From NCBI RefSeq assembly GCF_000835495.1, contig NW_015622544.1, positions 3,686,855 through 3,750,854 on the forward strand: a stretch of 64,000 nucleotides of DNA. Direction: 5' to 3'. Within the stretch, counting starts at the first letter, position 1; each line of letters opens with the position of its first letter. The stretch is from Cladophialophora immunda. Taxonomy: Eukaryota > Ascomycota > Eurotiomycetes > Chaetothyriales > Herpotrichiellaceae. The position numbers and the translations under genes are program-made. Below, piece by piece: positions 44,084 through 56,606 of the stretch. The notes beneath the pieces are model-generated. The model did not search any database, was not told the origin of the DNA, and worked only from the letters and a program-made list of their open reading frames with translations.

Positions 44084-45482
44084 ATGACGGTGTCGAGCAG
44101 CCCGGATGCAGTACCTGGTGAAGAATACGAGTGAGTGGTGCCCTCCGTAATGAGCGGTCAGAATCAGCATTGACGTTCTCGCAGGTATGAAGCTCTACCA
44201 CCAAACTATGGTCTTGGACACAATATGTTGGCCGGCGCGTTCGCAGGCATCGCGGTACGCCGAAGGAAATCAAGAGATAGGGATGAAAGACTGACATTCG
44301 GCCAAGGAACATACGGTCATGTATCCGGTGGACTTGATGAAGGTACACAGTCGTCCCATCTGCCGGCATCGGCGGGGAGTACATTGCTAATGCGGCATTG
44401 ACATCAGACACGGATGCAAATCATAAATCCTTCAGCCGGCGGCCTGTATACGGGGCTTTCACACGCAGTATCTACAATATATCGGATAGAAGGGCTGCGG
44501 ACGCTATGGAGAGGAGTGACCAGTGTCATTGTTGGAGCAGGTGCGTGGCCAAAACCAGAGGACACGGAAATTCACAACTGCCTGCGATTCTAACTGTTGA
44601 TAACAGGCCCTGCCCATGCCGTATATTTTGGCACATACGAAGTGGTGAAAGAGTTTGCGGGTGGGAACAAAGAAGATGGCAAACATCATCCTCTCGCTGC
44701 CGGTAAGTTGAGCTCTGGAGCTGCGGTGTTCGTTGGGGTTGGGCGAGGTGCTAACGGAAATTTACAGCTGCGAGCGGAGCATGCGCAACCATTGCGAGTG
44801 ATGCTCTGATGAACCCCTTTGATGGTACGGATCTCCCTATGCTTTCCGCAAAATTACTTGACCATGATTCTGACCGTCTGTCGCAGTCATTAAACAACGG
44901 ATGCAGGTTCACGGGTCGACCTACCGGTCGATATCGCACTGCGCCCGCTCAGTCTGGCGCGCCGAGGGTATTTCCGCATTCTACGTATCTTACCCCACGA
45001 CATTATGTATGACGGTTCCCTTCACGGCTACGCAATTCATGGCCTACGAATCTCTCTCCAAAATCATGAACCCTCGGAAAGAGTATGATCCGATTACACA
45101 TTGCGTGGCTGGTGGCTTGGCCGGAGCCTTTGCGGCCGGCATCACCACCCCGCTGGATGTGATCAAGACGTTGCTCCAGACGAGGGGACTGAGTCAACAA
45201 GCCGAGATACGCAATGTACGAGGATTGTTCCATGCGGCCTCCATCATCAAGAAAGAATTCGGCTGGAGGGGATTTATGAGAGGGTGGCGGCCGAGAATCA
45301 TTACCACTATGCCAAGCACCGCCATTTGCTGGTAAAGCCCTGATCCCCCCTGTGGCTTGTTGACTCCGTTTTCCCGACCACAAAAATCTAACATTATCTA
45401 TAGGTCATCATACGAAATGGCAAAGGCCTACTTCAAGAGGACGCTTCGGGAAGAACAGACATCCCATACCAATAAATTATGA
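44084..45482 (+). CDS. MRS4: Mitochondrial iron carrier, mitoferrin type (Mrs3/Mrs4)
   Basis: Inner-membrane carrier importing iron for heme and Fe-S cluster synthesis. Eight exons: 44084..44130, 44185..44254, 44307..44342, 44408..44540, 44607..44702, 44768..44824, 44887..45331, 45404..45482; 320 residues. All junctions are GT...AG and keep frame. The three carrier repeats each show P-x-D-x-x-K/R: PVDLMK (split from TRMQ by intron 3), PFDVIK (split by intron 6) and PLDVIK. Mitoferrin-type contexts include NMLAGAFAGIAEHTVMYP, VGAGPAHAVYFGTYE and SYPTTLCMTVPFTA. Length is typical. Iron regulation is likely from the family but I saw no convincing SreA/HapX element in the promoter. Confidence 0.94.
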
Positions 45483-46457
45483 TCGACCTAGCGTCGCCGA
45501 TCGACCAACATTGCTTCAGCGTTTCCGTGTCTCACAAGCAATGAGGAATCTAGCAGGATCTGACATCTCCTGCGAAGTGCGCGTCAATAGTATTTACATC
45601 ACGTTCTTGCGCAAACAAGATACCCACTGGAGGCGCGTTTGGGAGGTAGTCGGCCGCGGTACGCTCGTACTGGGGTTTGCTGTTCGAGCACGATCACGAC
45701 GATTTCCGTTCTATGGAGCAGGGCTTGCTGAGCCTTTGCAATGGCAGTAGGGGCTCATGCATATATGCAAAAAGAACAGGCGTTACAGCAATGGAAGCAG
45801 GGCGCTGATACCTGCCCTTTGTCAGCTGGCGATGCCCGGGGACAAAGGGATTTTGGGATAATACTGTACATCTATGGCATAACACCAAAAGTGGGACGGG
45901 TTGAGCGTTTCGACCAGCTGTTTGTCGGTCTCTTTTCATCATCTGATAGACCAGGCTAATCAGCAATGAAAATTGAAGATGCTCTGTGAGCACTGTTGTT
46001 GCTCGTGGCTGTGCTTACCTTACGGAAGTCCCTTCTCCTGTACGGAGTCCACGTGCGTTATTTTCCCTGACTGAAATTGCCATCACGAATGTAGGATCTG
46101 TGTAATTCTAGTTGGATATCTAAAGTGTTGCAAAGGCCCATCCAGCAGCCTTCGGATCAGGCGAAAACGGCAGACATGTTTGATGAGGACTCGTGTGACG
46201 GGCTGCAGGGCCACTGTTCAGGTGACGTATGGCGGGCAGGCTGTGTACAGCGGGCAACGGGCAGCGGACTTGTCTCCAGTGACTAGTTCGCGGTTGTCCT
46301 TGCGAAACTGCCTTCTCGCCCACTCTCGACAAACCCATTCGAGGCTCAGCCTTCGTGGACTGAAGTCGCCCAAGTAACTCAGCAGATATTTTGCCACAAC
46401 CTCCTTCTCTTTGTCCGTCTGGTTTGAGCATGTCCGCGTCCTCGCAGACCGTCCAAA
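45483..46457. other. Intergenic, carrier to AAA ATPase gene
   Basis: About 1 kb that includes the carrier 3' end and the ATPase promoter and leader. A short open frame (46430..46504) overlaps the next gene's start; see findings. Nothing else was recognised. Confidence 0.5.
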
Positions 46458-49085
46458 ATGTTGCGGAGCAAGCCTTCCTCGTCAATGCAAAAGACTTACG
46501 ATGAGGCCTATCTTCAATGTTCTACGGCGGTATTCTTTGAAGGCCAGGTAATGAAAACGCAAGTGCCCGACGCCTCGATCTTTGCACTAACTCAGCGGCA
46601 TTCCACAGGGCAATGAGACCGAGGCTCTCCGGTCATGGAAGGCAGCACTCGATCAAATCAATCATTATAAGGCATACAAACTCTCATCCAGTTACTCGCC
46701 CCGATCCGAAACTGAGCGGGCTCTGTACGACTCCTTGAGGGAACTGGAGGTACAATGCAAGGAACGAGTCGATCTCCTCGAGACTCTGAAGAGAAGTCGC
46801 GAAGAGCTGGGAATAGAATCCCGCAAGGAAGAGAAGGCAGAACAAAAGAACGGAGGCGGAGTTGGCAATGGCAGTGGAAGTACAAGCGGCAGTGGCAGCA
46901 GCGGAAGGAAGCGTCTCGGGAAGAGTAGAGGGAACCCCTCGATAACGACGCCCCCAACCGCTGAACAGCCTGGCTCGTGGCTCGGAGGAGAGACGATACC
47001 GCCAATGCAAATGTCTGAGCTGCCCAATGCCACACCTGCGTTACCTCCACGACCGCCGCTGGGCGTCACCAGGAGCAGCGAGACTGTAGCACATGACAAC
47101 ACCTCTCCGATATCACGGATTCGATCGTCACCTTTAGGTCCTCCTCCCGCCTTATCGGTCCCGAGCATGAAGGCTTCCAGAAGTCCCAGTCCTGATCACG
47201 GCAGAAAGACGATGCGGACGACACTGCGCCCGGAGAAGAGGGGCTTCATGAAGTATCGATCGACTTCAAATCGTGACAGAAGAACCGAGACCATGAAAGC
47301 AGCGGGTCTGGCATGGGAATCCCAGCCTCGGAAGAACTCTCAGCCCAACCAGCGACCAGATTCAGACTCCACGATCGAAGCCAGATTGAGCGCGACGGCT
47401 GCAAGACGGAGTATCGACCAGGAGGCGACGGCCAGATACGAAGAGCATCGGAAGTCCAATGCATCGTCTCTGTTAAGTGTCCCTGATTACCTGTCACAAC
47501 ATACCACGCGTGAGATTCCAAATGCGGCTTCTGCACCGCCGCCGTCGTCATTGAACAAGTCCATGGAAAGTCTCAAATTGACTCCGGATTCTGCACCTAG
47601 CCTTATCGACCTTGACTCAGAACCTGAAAAGTCGCCGCCTCCGCCACCGCAGCATGCGCCACCGGCTGGTCAACCGGGTGCCAAAGCCAGAACCAGATCT
47701 CCAATCCATTTACCAAAAGCGCCAGATATTACCTATCGAAGAGAATACCCTGCACGCGCACATAACGTTCCTCAACCTCTCGCAAGGAATATCTTAGAGA
47801 GGGCTTACCCAAAAGTTGGATCCGGTGGTGGTATGCCGGGGATATCGCGGAAACCGGTGGGCACAGCGGATACAGCGCTTGAGACAAGAGGGCGCTCCCC
47901 CCAGAAACGAGATGGACATTCCGACAGTGAAGACGAGGCACCCAAACGAAATCTTGACAGGCCGAGACGAGGTCGTGCCGGCAGGACCGCGAGTGCCAAC
48001 ACAATCACCCCACCATCCACGGATGGTGAGTCGCCAGAAGAGGATGGTTTGTCAGCCGAGGAGAAGAGGATGGAGAATATTCTGAAAAATCTACCGAAAG
48101 GAGTGGATGAAAATGCCGCCAAGCAGATTCTCAATGAAATCGTTGTCAAAGGGGATGAAGTTCACTGGGACGACGTTGCCGGGCTTTCTGCTGCCAAAAA
48201 GGCGTTGAAGGAAGCAGTGGTATACCCATTCCTGAGACCGGATCTTTTCATGGGGCTGCGGGAGCCTGCTCGAGGGATGCTCCTGTTTGGGCCACCAGGG
48301 ACGGGCAAGACCATGCTTGCAAGGGCCGTCGCAACGGAAAGCAAGAGTACCTTTTTTGCCATCAGTGCTAGCAGTCTGACGAGCAAGTGGCATGGCGAAT
48401 CAGAGAAGCTCGTCCGAGCCTTATTTGCGTTGGCGAAGGCTCTGGCACCGAGCATCATTTTCGTCGACGAGATCGATTCTCTCCTGAGTGCCAGAAGCGG
48501 GTCAAGCGAGCATGAAGCATCCAGGCGGAGCAAGACAGAATTTCTCATCCAGTGGTCCGACCTGCAGAGAGCAGCAGCTGGCAAAGATACGACTGTTGGG
48601 GATGCTAGTCGAGTACTAGTGCTTGCCGCGACAAATTGCCCGTGGGACATTGACGATGCGGCACGGCGAAGATTTGTGAGGCGACAGTACATCCCTTTAC
48701 CAGAGGCAGAAACCAGAGACACACAGATTCGGACGCTGTTAGGGCATCAAAAGCATGATTTAAGCCCGGAGGACATCGCTCGCTTGGTAGAACTGACAGG
48801 GGGTGAGTTTGCGAGATCACACCATCCCTTACTCTTGCTACGTGATACTTACTGCTCAAACCAGGCTACTCGGGATCCGATATTACAGCGCTCGCCAAAG
48901 ACGCGGCCATGGGTCCTTTGAGACATCTCGGCGAGGCTCTGCTGTACACTCCCAAAGAACAGATTCGACCGATCCAGATGATGGATTTTGAAGCCAGTCT
49001 GGATAGCATTCGACCAAGTGTGAGCAAGAAAGGGCTGGAGGAGTTTGAGAAATGGGCCAGAGACTATGGCGAACGGGGGGGTTGA
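46458..49085 (+). CDS. SAP1: AAA ATPase of the Sap1/Yta6 (spastin-like, MIT domain) type
   Basis: Meiotic-clade AAA ATPase related to spastin, katanin and Vps4; yeast Sap1 and Yta6 are the nearest named relatives. Exons 46458..46547, 46609..48802, 48865..49085, 834 residues. The N-terminus is helical and MIT-like ([26 protein letters not shown]), with a conserved block near [23 protein letters not shown] long disordered Ser/Pro/Arg linker (about 100-470) leads to the AAA domain (about 500-790): Walker A GPPGTGKT at about 590, Walker B IIFVDEID at about 647, sensor and arginine-finger segment [16 protein letters not shown]. The C-terminal Vps4-like helix ([13 protein letters not shown]) is encoded partly by exon 3, reached through a phase 1 intron after LTGG. 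The true start is uncertain because the usual N-terminal helix of the MIT domain appears incomplete. Confidence 0.88.
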
Positions 49086-50675
49086 TGACCGGGGCGAAAC
49101 TCATTTCTGGGGGACTTTGTATGGGGACAAGATTTTGCATAGCCGGAACGACGTCCATGGAAAGTCCTAGGGTACGAAGACAATGACCTGGGGCTCTAAT
49201 GCGATTCAGGGTCATGACTGATGATACCGTATAGATCACACGTATGAAGGTTCGGAGTATGTAATTATGTGTATCTCTTGACGGTGACATAAGGCCGGCA
49301 AGGCTGAACAAGGCTGAATATTGGCCAGGCTAAACCCAGTCCAGCCAAGATTGACACCACCAAGCAACTGCCTGAAGCAACGTCAAACGTCTCTTTGCTC
49401 ATTGTCTCCCGTCCCAAGGGCTTCATTGACTTCGGTCTTGCATGTCACCACGTGGTCATGGGCGAAATGCCATCTGCAGCCGTCACTGCGGGGCTTGTCA
49501 AGATTCAAGCGCAGTGGTGGCATTCTGGCGGAATGCAAAATGCAATTCCCACGCCGTCACACCCAATGATGGATCTTCTGGCCTCGATTGATCAAGAGGC
49601 TTAGAGATCGACTGTGATATGTCTTGGTGAGATGGTGTTGGTGATGACGGTGAACCCAACGGCGAGGCGAAAGCAACAAGATCCCCGGACAAAGGTACCT
49701 GCCCTTCTGACAAGTTACAGGGCATCAATGTGACGATCCGAAGAAGGGGCTGCCTTGAATGACATTGACGACCTGGTATGGTCCTGGCCCCTCGAAACGA
49801 GCAGCTCAACGGACGGTGGAGATTGAAAAGTGACCAGACTTGGGTCTGGAAGCGATCAGGGTGACGCGAAGAGGCTTCACTGCACGGCACATGGGCAAGG
49901 CAGCTCACCATGTTGTTGCCCATGTATAACCATATTTACCCGGTTCGCCTTGCAGCAGCTGATCAGTCCGAGTGACACTATGGGCGGTTTCGCCAAGGTG
50001 AAGAGAGGGTGAATTGACACTGGCGTCAGATATAAATCTGCCGCTCAGGCCCCGGATTCCTACCGACATTCCTGGATTCTGCAACACCCAAACAACGACA
50101 TCAATCTCATTCTTTCGCCACCTGGACGCTCCCTGACGATTCCATCAAGACACTCCTTTTTGACTAGATCGGTGAGTTCCTCTGGTACCTTGTTTCTCAT
50201 GGCCGCCCTGATTTCTATGCCCCGTCGTTGCCCCCTGAGTTGTGCTGTGCCGTTCGCAGCTACTGTGAGATCAACACCACGCTTCCGGCGCGTCTCTCGC
50301 GTCTCGGGTCGCTCCTGGAGCCTTTGTGCATTCTTGGTCTCTCCAGAAGCGGCCCCCTAGATACTGCCCAGAACTTCGTCTTTGTTGTCTGTGCTTTGTC
50401 TGTTGGTCGCCTATGCCAACAAAGGCTGGCTACTTAAGCCGTCGATGACGGTGCATGGACCAAGTGGGCACTGACTGGCAATCTCCCTCTTCCTCTATAC
50501 GAGACTATTATACGCCCTGACGACCCCGACACAGCCCGTCCTGCACTGGTCGACTTTCCCTTCTCTCAGACCGCCGGTCGGTGACCCAGATTGCTCACTA
50601 CAATTGTGTTTCGACAGTATAGGTCCTGACACTCCTTTCACTGCTCCAACCACTTTTCCCGTCATATCATCCACA
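49086..50675. other. Promoter and leader region of the GH17 gene
   Basis: About 1.6 kb. The left end is the ATPase 3' region. TATAAAT at 50031 followed by an A/C-rich, pyrimidine-spotted leader looks like a core promoter; a strong donor GTGAGT at 50172 suggests that the GH17 messenger has a spliced leader ending before the ATG at 50676. No other gene was recognised. Confidence 0.5.
50031..50037 (+). promoter_or_regulatory. TATA box candidate of GH17 gene
   Basis: TATAAAT lies about 640 bases before the start codon; transcription would begin near 50060-50100, and the leader would then contain an intron starting at 50172. Inference from motif and context only. Confidence 0.4.
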
Positions 50676-52050
50676 ATGAGGGCAACAGTCTTAAGTCTGG
50701 CAGCCTTGTGCGCCCCAGTCGTGCTGGCTGTTCCGCATGGTAAGTCTCCAAAGTCTCCAGCGTGCTACAGGTGGAAGCTTACCTGCGCTAGGAGGCAATC
50801 GTCGGCATCAGCATCCTGCGCGTCACCATGTAGAGACTGACCTCGCGACGGTCACTGACGTCGTCACTGTCACTGCCAACAATGCAGTTGTCTGGGTCGA
50901 TCAGTACAACAACGTCCTGTCCACCGAATACCGTAATCACCCAACTCCTACCATTGTCGCATCGCACCCAGCTGCAACTCCTGCGGTTGTGCCAACTGCA
51001 TACGCTCCAAGCCCGGCTCCAGCTCCCCCTTCCCAAGTCGAGTCAGCGTCTGAATCATCTGCTGCTGCGCCAGTCTCCACTCCCGAGCCTGCGCCAGTGG
51101 TCTCGGCTGCTTCTTCTTCTTCCCAGGTCTCTGACTCTTCTCCTCCACCGGTCGTCAGTGTCGTTCAACCATCACCCACTTCTGATGCCCCCTCCGCTGA
51201 AAAAAGCATTGCTGCGGCCGTGGACAATGGGAATTCAAACAGAGGTGCCAAAGGTGGAGCCAATCCCGGAGCCAACGCCGCTGGTGGTGGTTATGGTATC
51301 TGCTACGAACTCATTGGCAGCAACGGTTGCAAGGACCAAGGAACCATGGATTCCGAATTTGGTTTCTTGGCCAGTCAAGGCTACACCAAACTCCGCTTCT
51401 ACGACATTGGCTGTGACCTTAGTGTGGCCACAGCTGCTGCCGCTTCTCAAGGTCTGCAAGTCATGCTAGGTCTTAACACTATCGGCAACGTTGCTGGGGA
51501 TTTGGGCACGCTTGTTGGCATGATCAAGGGAAACTGGGGTCCTGTCGACACTGTCGTCATTGGCAACGAAGTTGTTAATTCAGGTGGTTCAGCAGCTGAT
51601 GTCGTCGCTGCGCTCGCCGTGGCCCGCCCCATCTTGCAAGCTGCTGGGTTCACCAAGAATATTGTCGCTGTGGACACTTTTACCGCGCACCAAAACAATC
51701 CTCAGATCTGTCAGGCATCGGACTTTTGCGCCGTCAACGCTCACGCTTTCTTCGATCCCAACACATCAGCCGGTAATGCAGGCACCTTCGTTGAAACTGT
51801 GATCGGCCCGATCTCTCAGAAGGCAAACGGCAAACAAGTCATCGTCACAGAGTCCGGCTGGCCATACGAAGGATCGCCTAACGGCCAAGCTGTCCCGTCC
51901 CCTGCAAACCAGCAGACTGCGATTAGCGCTCTCAAGAGTGCATTCAGTTCGAATCCAGGCGGTCTATTCCTTTTCCAGGCCTACGATGCTTCTTATAAGG
52001 CTCCGGGGGCTTTTGGGGTTGAGCAGTACTTTGGCATTTATGGCCATTGA
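50676..52050 (+). CDS. Secreted GH17 cell-wall beta-1,3-glucanase/transglycosylase (Scw4/Scw10 type)
   Basis: Soluble cell-wall protein acting on beta-1,3-glucan. Exons 50676..50739 and 50792..52050 (intron GTAAGT...GCTAG, phase 1), 440 residues. A signal peptide covers residues 1-18 or so (MRATVLSLAALCAPVVLA), followed by HGGGNRRHQHPARHH with possible Kex2-type basic sites. A Ser/Pro/Ala-rich linker (about 75-195) precedes the GH17 domain (about 205-440), which begins YGICYELIGSNGC. Catalytic glutamates are expected at about E281 (VVIGNEVV, acid/base) and E375 (VIVTESGWP, nucleophile). There is no GPI-attachment tail, in line with Scw-type soluble wall proteins. Length agrees with fungal family members. 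Confidence 0.93.
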
Positions 52051-53632
52051 ACTGCATTCGGATTGCACCTCATCATGACCACGACAAGACTTTTGTTCCA
52101 GAGTAAACATTACACCCGGTTGCACAGCATTTACAAATCCATCAAGAGAACAATTCAACCCTGAAACCCGGCGTTGGAGGCACTGAGTGGCACGTTTACA
52201 CCGACAACTCAGCATATCCAAGGAGAAAACACACACGGTACAACAGACCGCATGTGTAATTGTCAACGGTTGGAAACACGATCGACGATTTCAACAATGG
52301 ACAATTGCACTTTCATTACAAAGAGCAATCTTGTTACTCCTGCATGGCGACGGCGTTATGGCGTTCGAGATTGAACTGGATGTGAAAATACAGCAGGCAG
52401 CCGAATCGCTTTTTTTCGGTCCCCTTTTCTTTTCCACTGCGACATGATTACCCCAACATCATTCGATCCCCTTGTTTGAACAGATATTCAATCTTCAGCT
52501 ACACTCCCAGACCGGCATGGCATGAATCACCTACAAGTAAGAGGTTGGCATCCGAGCGCAGCGCTGCAACCCAAACGTATTGTTAGTCGGATTGTTGAGT
52601 CGTGCGAGGCTCTTGCCGCTGTGGTATATCCAACAGCCCCGTGATCTGCAGCAGTGACGAAGCCGTCTTATGGCAACTGGTTATCGAATTGCCCGGCAAT
52701 ATCAATGCACCTCTATCGGTCTGCTCTGCGATACGCATGGCGGCAACAAGGTGGTTTGCGAGCATTATATTCGGCCATCAATCCAGGCATGCAGGCATGA
52801 CCGGTTCTAGGACAGGATCAGGATATGGATAGAGCTTTGGCTATTGTGTTTTTATGAGCTCCACGCCATGTCTCCTTGCTTGGCCGCTAGATAGCTCCCA
52901 TAGCAATCACCCGGCACAACGCCGAGGAGATCAATCCAAGACATAACTCTCACAACTGGCTTTGGTTCCCGAGATATTCTTCTCAATCTCCTACAAACCA
53001 TGCCCTGCTCGCAGTATCGTAGTATCGTAGCGTCTGTGGCCCACACTCCATGACAATCCCACGATCCCTCCTGACCAACACTCTACATCAACAACCATTG
53101 TTCCGCCCTCTCCTCCTTCTTGCACCTTGCTGTTCGTGCTCTTGCCCTTTCGCTTTCTCTCTCTCTTCCGCCCCTGTCCCTTTTTCCTTTTTCCCTTCTC
53201 CCCCCCTTTTTTCTATCCTCTCTCGCTAAGTGCTTGGAGAAGGAAGTCTTTGTGCTCAGAGGGGGGCGAGGCTGGGCGTGAGGGTGTATGTAGGGATGTA
53301 GGTATGTAGGTATGCTCCGTCTACGCATCCATCCTTCAGTTCGAGCTTGAACTCGAACAGGAACTTGAAAAAGGGACATGGACATTGCGCTCGTTTTCCC
53401 GGTGACTAGAGTCTATCTACAGTATTTCACCTCAACGTGAGGAGGTCGGGACAGTGCCCCATCCGACACTGTCTACTCTACTCTACTCCTTGTACTCGAC
53501 ACGCATGCATGGTCTTGTTCCATTCATATCTTCGTGACTTCAATCGTGGGCACCGTTCTCGTTGTGCGGCATCATTTTAACCCACCTGGCCCCTTCCCTA
53601 CTTTGTAACTCTCTCTCTCTCTCTCCTCCCCC
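52051..53632. other. Intergenic, convergent GH17 and LDB17
   Basis: About 1.6 kb holding two 3' ends. It contains GTAGG/TAGGTATG repeats near 53285-53312 and a CT dinucleotide run at about 53609-53624. No gene was recognised. Confidence 0.5.
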
Positions 53633-56606
53633 TCATGATCGCTCGCCTTCATCTTCGTCCATCTGATCCATATCTTCTTCCTCGACCTCCTCGTCGGTAA
53701 GGAACGGGCTTCTTTCCAATTCATACTGCGGGCCCGGAACGCCTCGAGACGGCTCCTGCGCCGGTGGGGTGAGGACCATCGTGGGCGTCTGCTGAGGTTG
53801 ACTCTGCTGCATTGCGTTGGCGCCCGTCATGCCAGTGGCCATGGTCACGGTGACGGACGGAGTGATCGATTCGGGAGGGGTAACCATCTCTTCAGCAGTT
53901 GGGTACGGAGACAACGTTTGAGATTGGACTAGAATTTGAGAGGGTGTTGGAGAGAGCGTCTGAGACTGCGAAAGCGGCTGGGTGGGAACGGCATCGTGAA
54001 ACTGCTGATCGATTTCTTCTTGGGAATGCGCGCGGGACATCCCTGGCCGGTCTTGCTTGTTGCCTACCTCGTCTTCCTCCTCTTGGGTCGCGTGATCTGC
54101 GCTGCTAGTTCCAGCCTCATTCTTTTGGTCTTCTTCCGTTGTGGGCAACTCTGGCTCTCCCTCTTCTCCCGCAACATCTTCCTCGGCCTCCTCTTCGAGC
54201 TCAACTTGCTCCAATGTCTCCTCAATCTCTGCGAGGACGGTGGCCTGTGCCTGTTCTAACGCCTCGCTGACCGGTAACTTTATCCGACTGTCGATTGTGG
54301 AGGCGGAGTCCGGTTCTGAAGGGCTGAATGATTTGTCCACGGGCGAGAAGGGACTTGCCTCGACAATTCTTTCGCCTGATGTTGTGGTTGTAATAATGGA
54401 CGGCAAATTTGAGCTGAACTTGCCTGGTTCTCTGGTGCTATCACCGCTACCCTCTCTGCCTCGCCTGCGCCGTGCTTTGGGAGCGGGCGGGGGCTTCTTG
54501 CCGAAATGGTGCCCTTTATGATGGGAGGGAACAGGGGGCGGCTTAACCTTTTCCTTATCTTTCTCCTCCAGTGTTAGTGACGGGGAGGCTGCACCGTGGT
54601 TATGGTGATGATGATGATGGAAGGGAATAGGGGGATGACGATGGTGATGATTGTTAGTTTGGGTACGAGTTTCGGCCTCAATCTTGGGCGCAGGCTCCGC
54701 CTTCGGGACCTCTGTCTTCGCGATTTCGGTATCGCTTTCCATCCTTTCCGCCTTCATGCGTGTGAGACCTGATCTCCTTGCTTGAGGTGGCGGGGGTTTC
54801 TCCTTCTTTTGCATTATGACAGCTCGAAGATTGTTTTTCAACCCTGGGTTTCTGCTTGGAGTGATTACCCCTGGTTTCTCTTTTTGTGCCGCCACTTCCA
54901 TCATACTCAAGCTGGACTGTCTGGCTCCTTCGAGTCGAGGAGTGAGATACTGACCAATAGTCAGTGTGGAACCTTTTGAGGAATTTCGTTTCTTCAGTTT
55001 CCGAGGTGCCGGAAGGGCTGGTGGATGAGCTTTCGAAGGAGAGGTTGGCGACGACACATCAGATGCTCCCTCGTCAGTGGGAGACTCTGCATGTACTGGA
55101 GGTTCGGTTTCCGGGTCAGCGAGCCAACTGACTCCTTCACACCGCTTGACGAGCCGTTTGGTCGTCTCATCAACGGCATCAAAATGGCCCCAATGCTGCA
55201 AACCATCATGGGAGCCATTTTGATCTGTGAGATGGCCTCCACCTAAGACAACCAGCAGTTTGCGGATTTCGTCCCTCTTATAATGTGGAGGCTGCTGTAG
55301 TTGAGTATGTTCAAGAAGTGGATATAGAACCCGAAGATAAGTATGGCGTAATGACGATGCCTCTTCAGGCAGATCAAGCAGATTCCGAATCAATATGTCA
55401 ACCAAGACGCGCAGGTCGTTGGTGTAGAAGTATTCGTAGGTGGGCGGAGTTGTGAAGAGGAGGTAGAGCAACTTGAGGGTCAGAAGCTGTAACGACGTTT
55501 CATCTGCTGAAATTAGAGGACAAGCTCCATCGCAGGTCGGGCTAGAGACTATACCTTCACGGTTCAAGAGCAAAATAATGTTCTCGCCGAAGGTCTTATA
55601 CTCACTGCCATGGGCAGATAAGACCTTGATCACCTTGTTGGTAAGAGGGACCGCAGCTTGACCATTTGCAGGGTCGTGAGCGGCAACCATGAACTGCTCA
55701 TTGAGTACAAGCTGGAGGAATGATCAGATGCATATCACAGGAGACGTGGAGCGACCGACTTACCAAAACTCGAATGGTAGGATAGTGATAGGGGTCATTG
55801 ACATCGTCCGAAACCTGTTCTATAATTTCAAACAACATCTTGACAAAGTCGTCATCGACATGCGCTGTGTTCAAAGCGGTGGAATCAGTCTTTGCCAAAG
55901 GGTCGCCAAGCCCGGTGTCTCCAAGTCGGCTACGTACCCAGGTCACCTATTTTAATCTTTTGAATGCGCGACATCTCGTAGAGTAGTTCCATAAGAAGCC
56001 TGTGGATTCCTTCGTGGCCATGTTGCTTCGGACTCGATATGAGACGGATCAATCTCGGGAATGCGCCTTCGTCGTTCAACAACTCATATGTCCTTTCGTT
56101 CAACTGCGCATGGGTGATGAGGAATGATGTTGACACCAACACGACGTTTGGCTCGTCATCCTGCGCGGGCCCCTGTATCAGCCTCCATCTGGTATGAAAC
56201 CCATTCGTGCTCAACCAACCTCAATCAGACATTGAATGAATTGTCGGCGGATGTAGTCCGCGTGGGTGGTAAACAGCGGCGACTCTTGGAGCTTGAAGGC
56301 GCATCGGCCGAGATCAATGTCGCTCAGAAGAAAGCGTCCTGAGTTGAGTCAAGTATGGTCAGCTTGGGTATATGCCTCTTTCTTTGTCCGGGTAGCACGT
56401 ACCCTGACAGCGCCCGATGAGTTCTATGTAGGATCGCAGAGTATCGTCGATGCTATCATGGGTGTTGCATTCCCGGGAAACTGTCTCTTCGAGAGCTGGA
56501 GAGTCAAGTCAGTCAGAGCTCCTGTTCCAAGGTGCAGATACAGGTGTTCCGTACCGGTCCAGAACTGGTCCTCGTCCTCGAAGTTATAAGAAACCTCGTG
56601 TTCCAT
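53633..56606 (-). CDS. LDB17: SPIN90/Ldb17-family actin nucleation regulator (Dip1-like)
   Basis: Cortical actin-patch protein; family members (S. pombe Dip1, budding yeast Ldb17, animal SPIN90) activate Arp2/3 to make the first filaments in endocytosis. Seven exons: 56606..56555, 56495..56403, 56338..56220, 56160..55938, 55864..55764, 55711..55555, 55503..53633; 871 residues. All introns are GT...AG and phases agree. The armadillo-like leucine-rich core spans about residues 20-320, with [71 protein letters not shown] and [26 protein letters not shown] as family blocks. The C-terminal half is disordered: PxxP motifs for SH3 partners, a His-rich tract (six and more His), and an acidic end. The intron 55554..55504 is 51 bases without a stop, so the unspliced frame stays open; removing it gives the conserved NREDETS. 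Confidence 0.93.
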
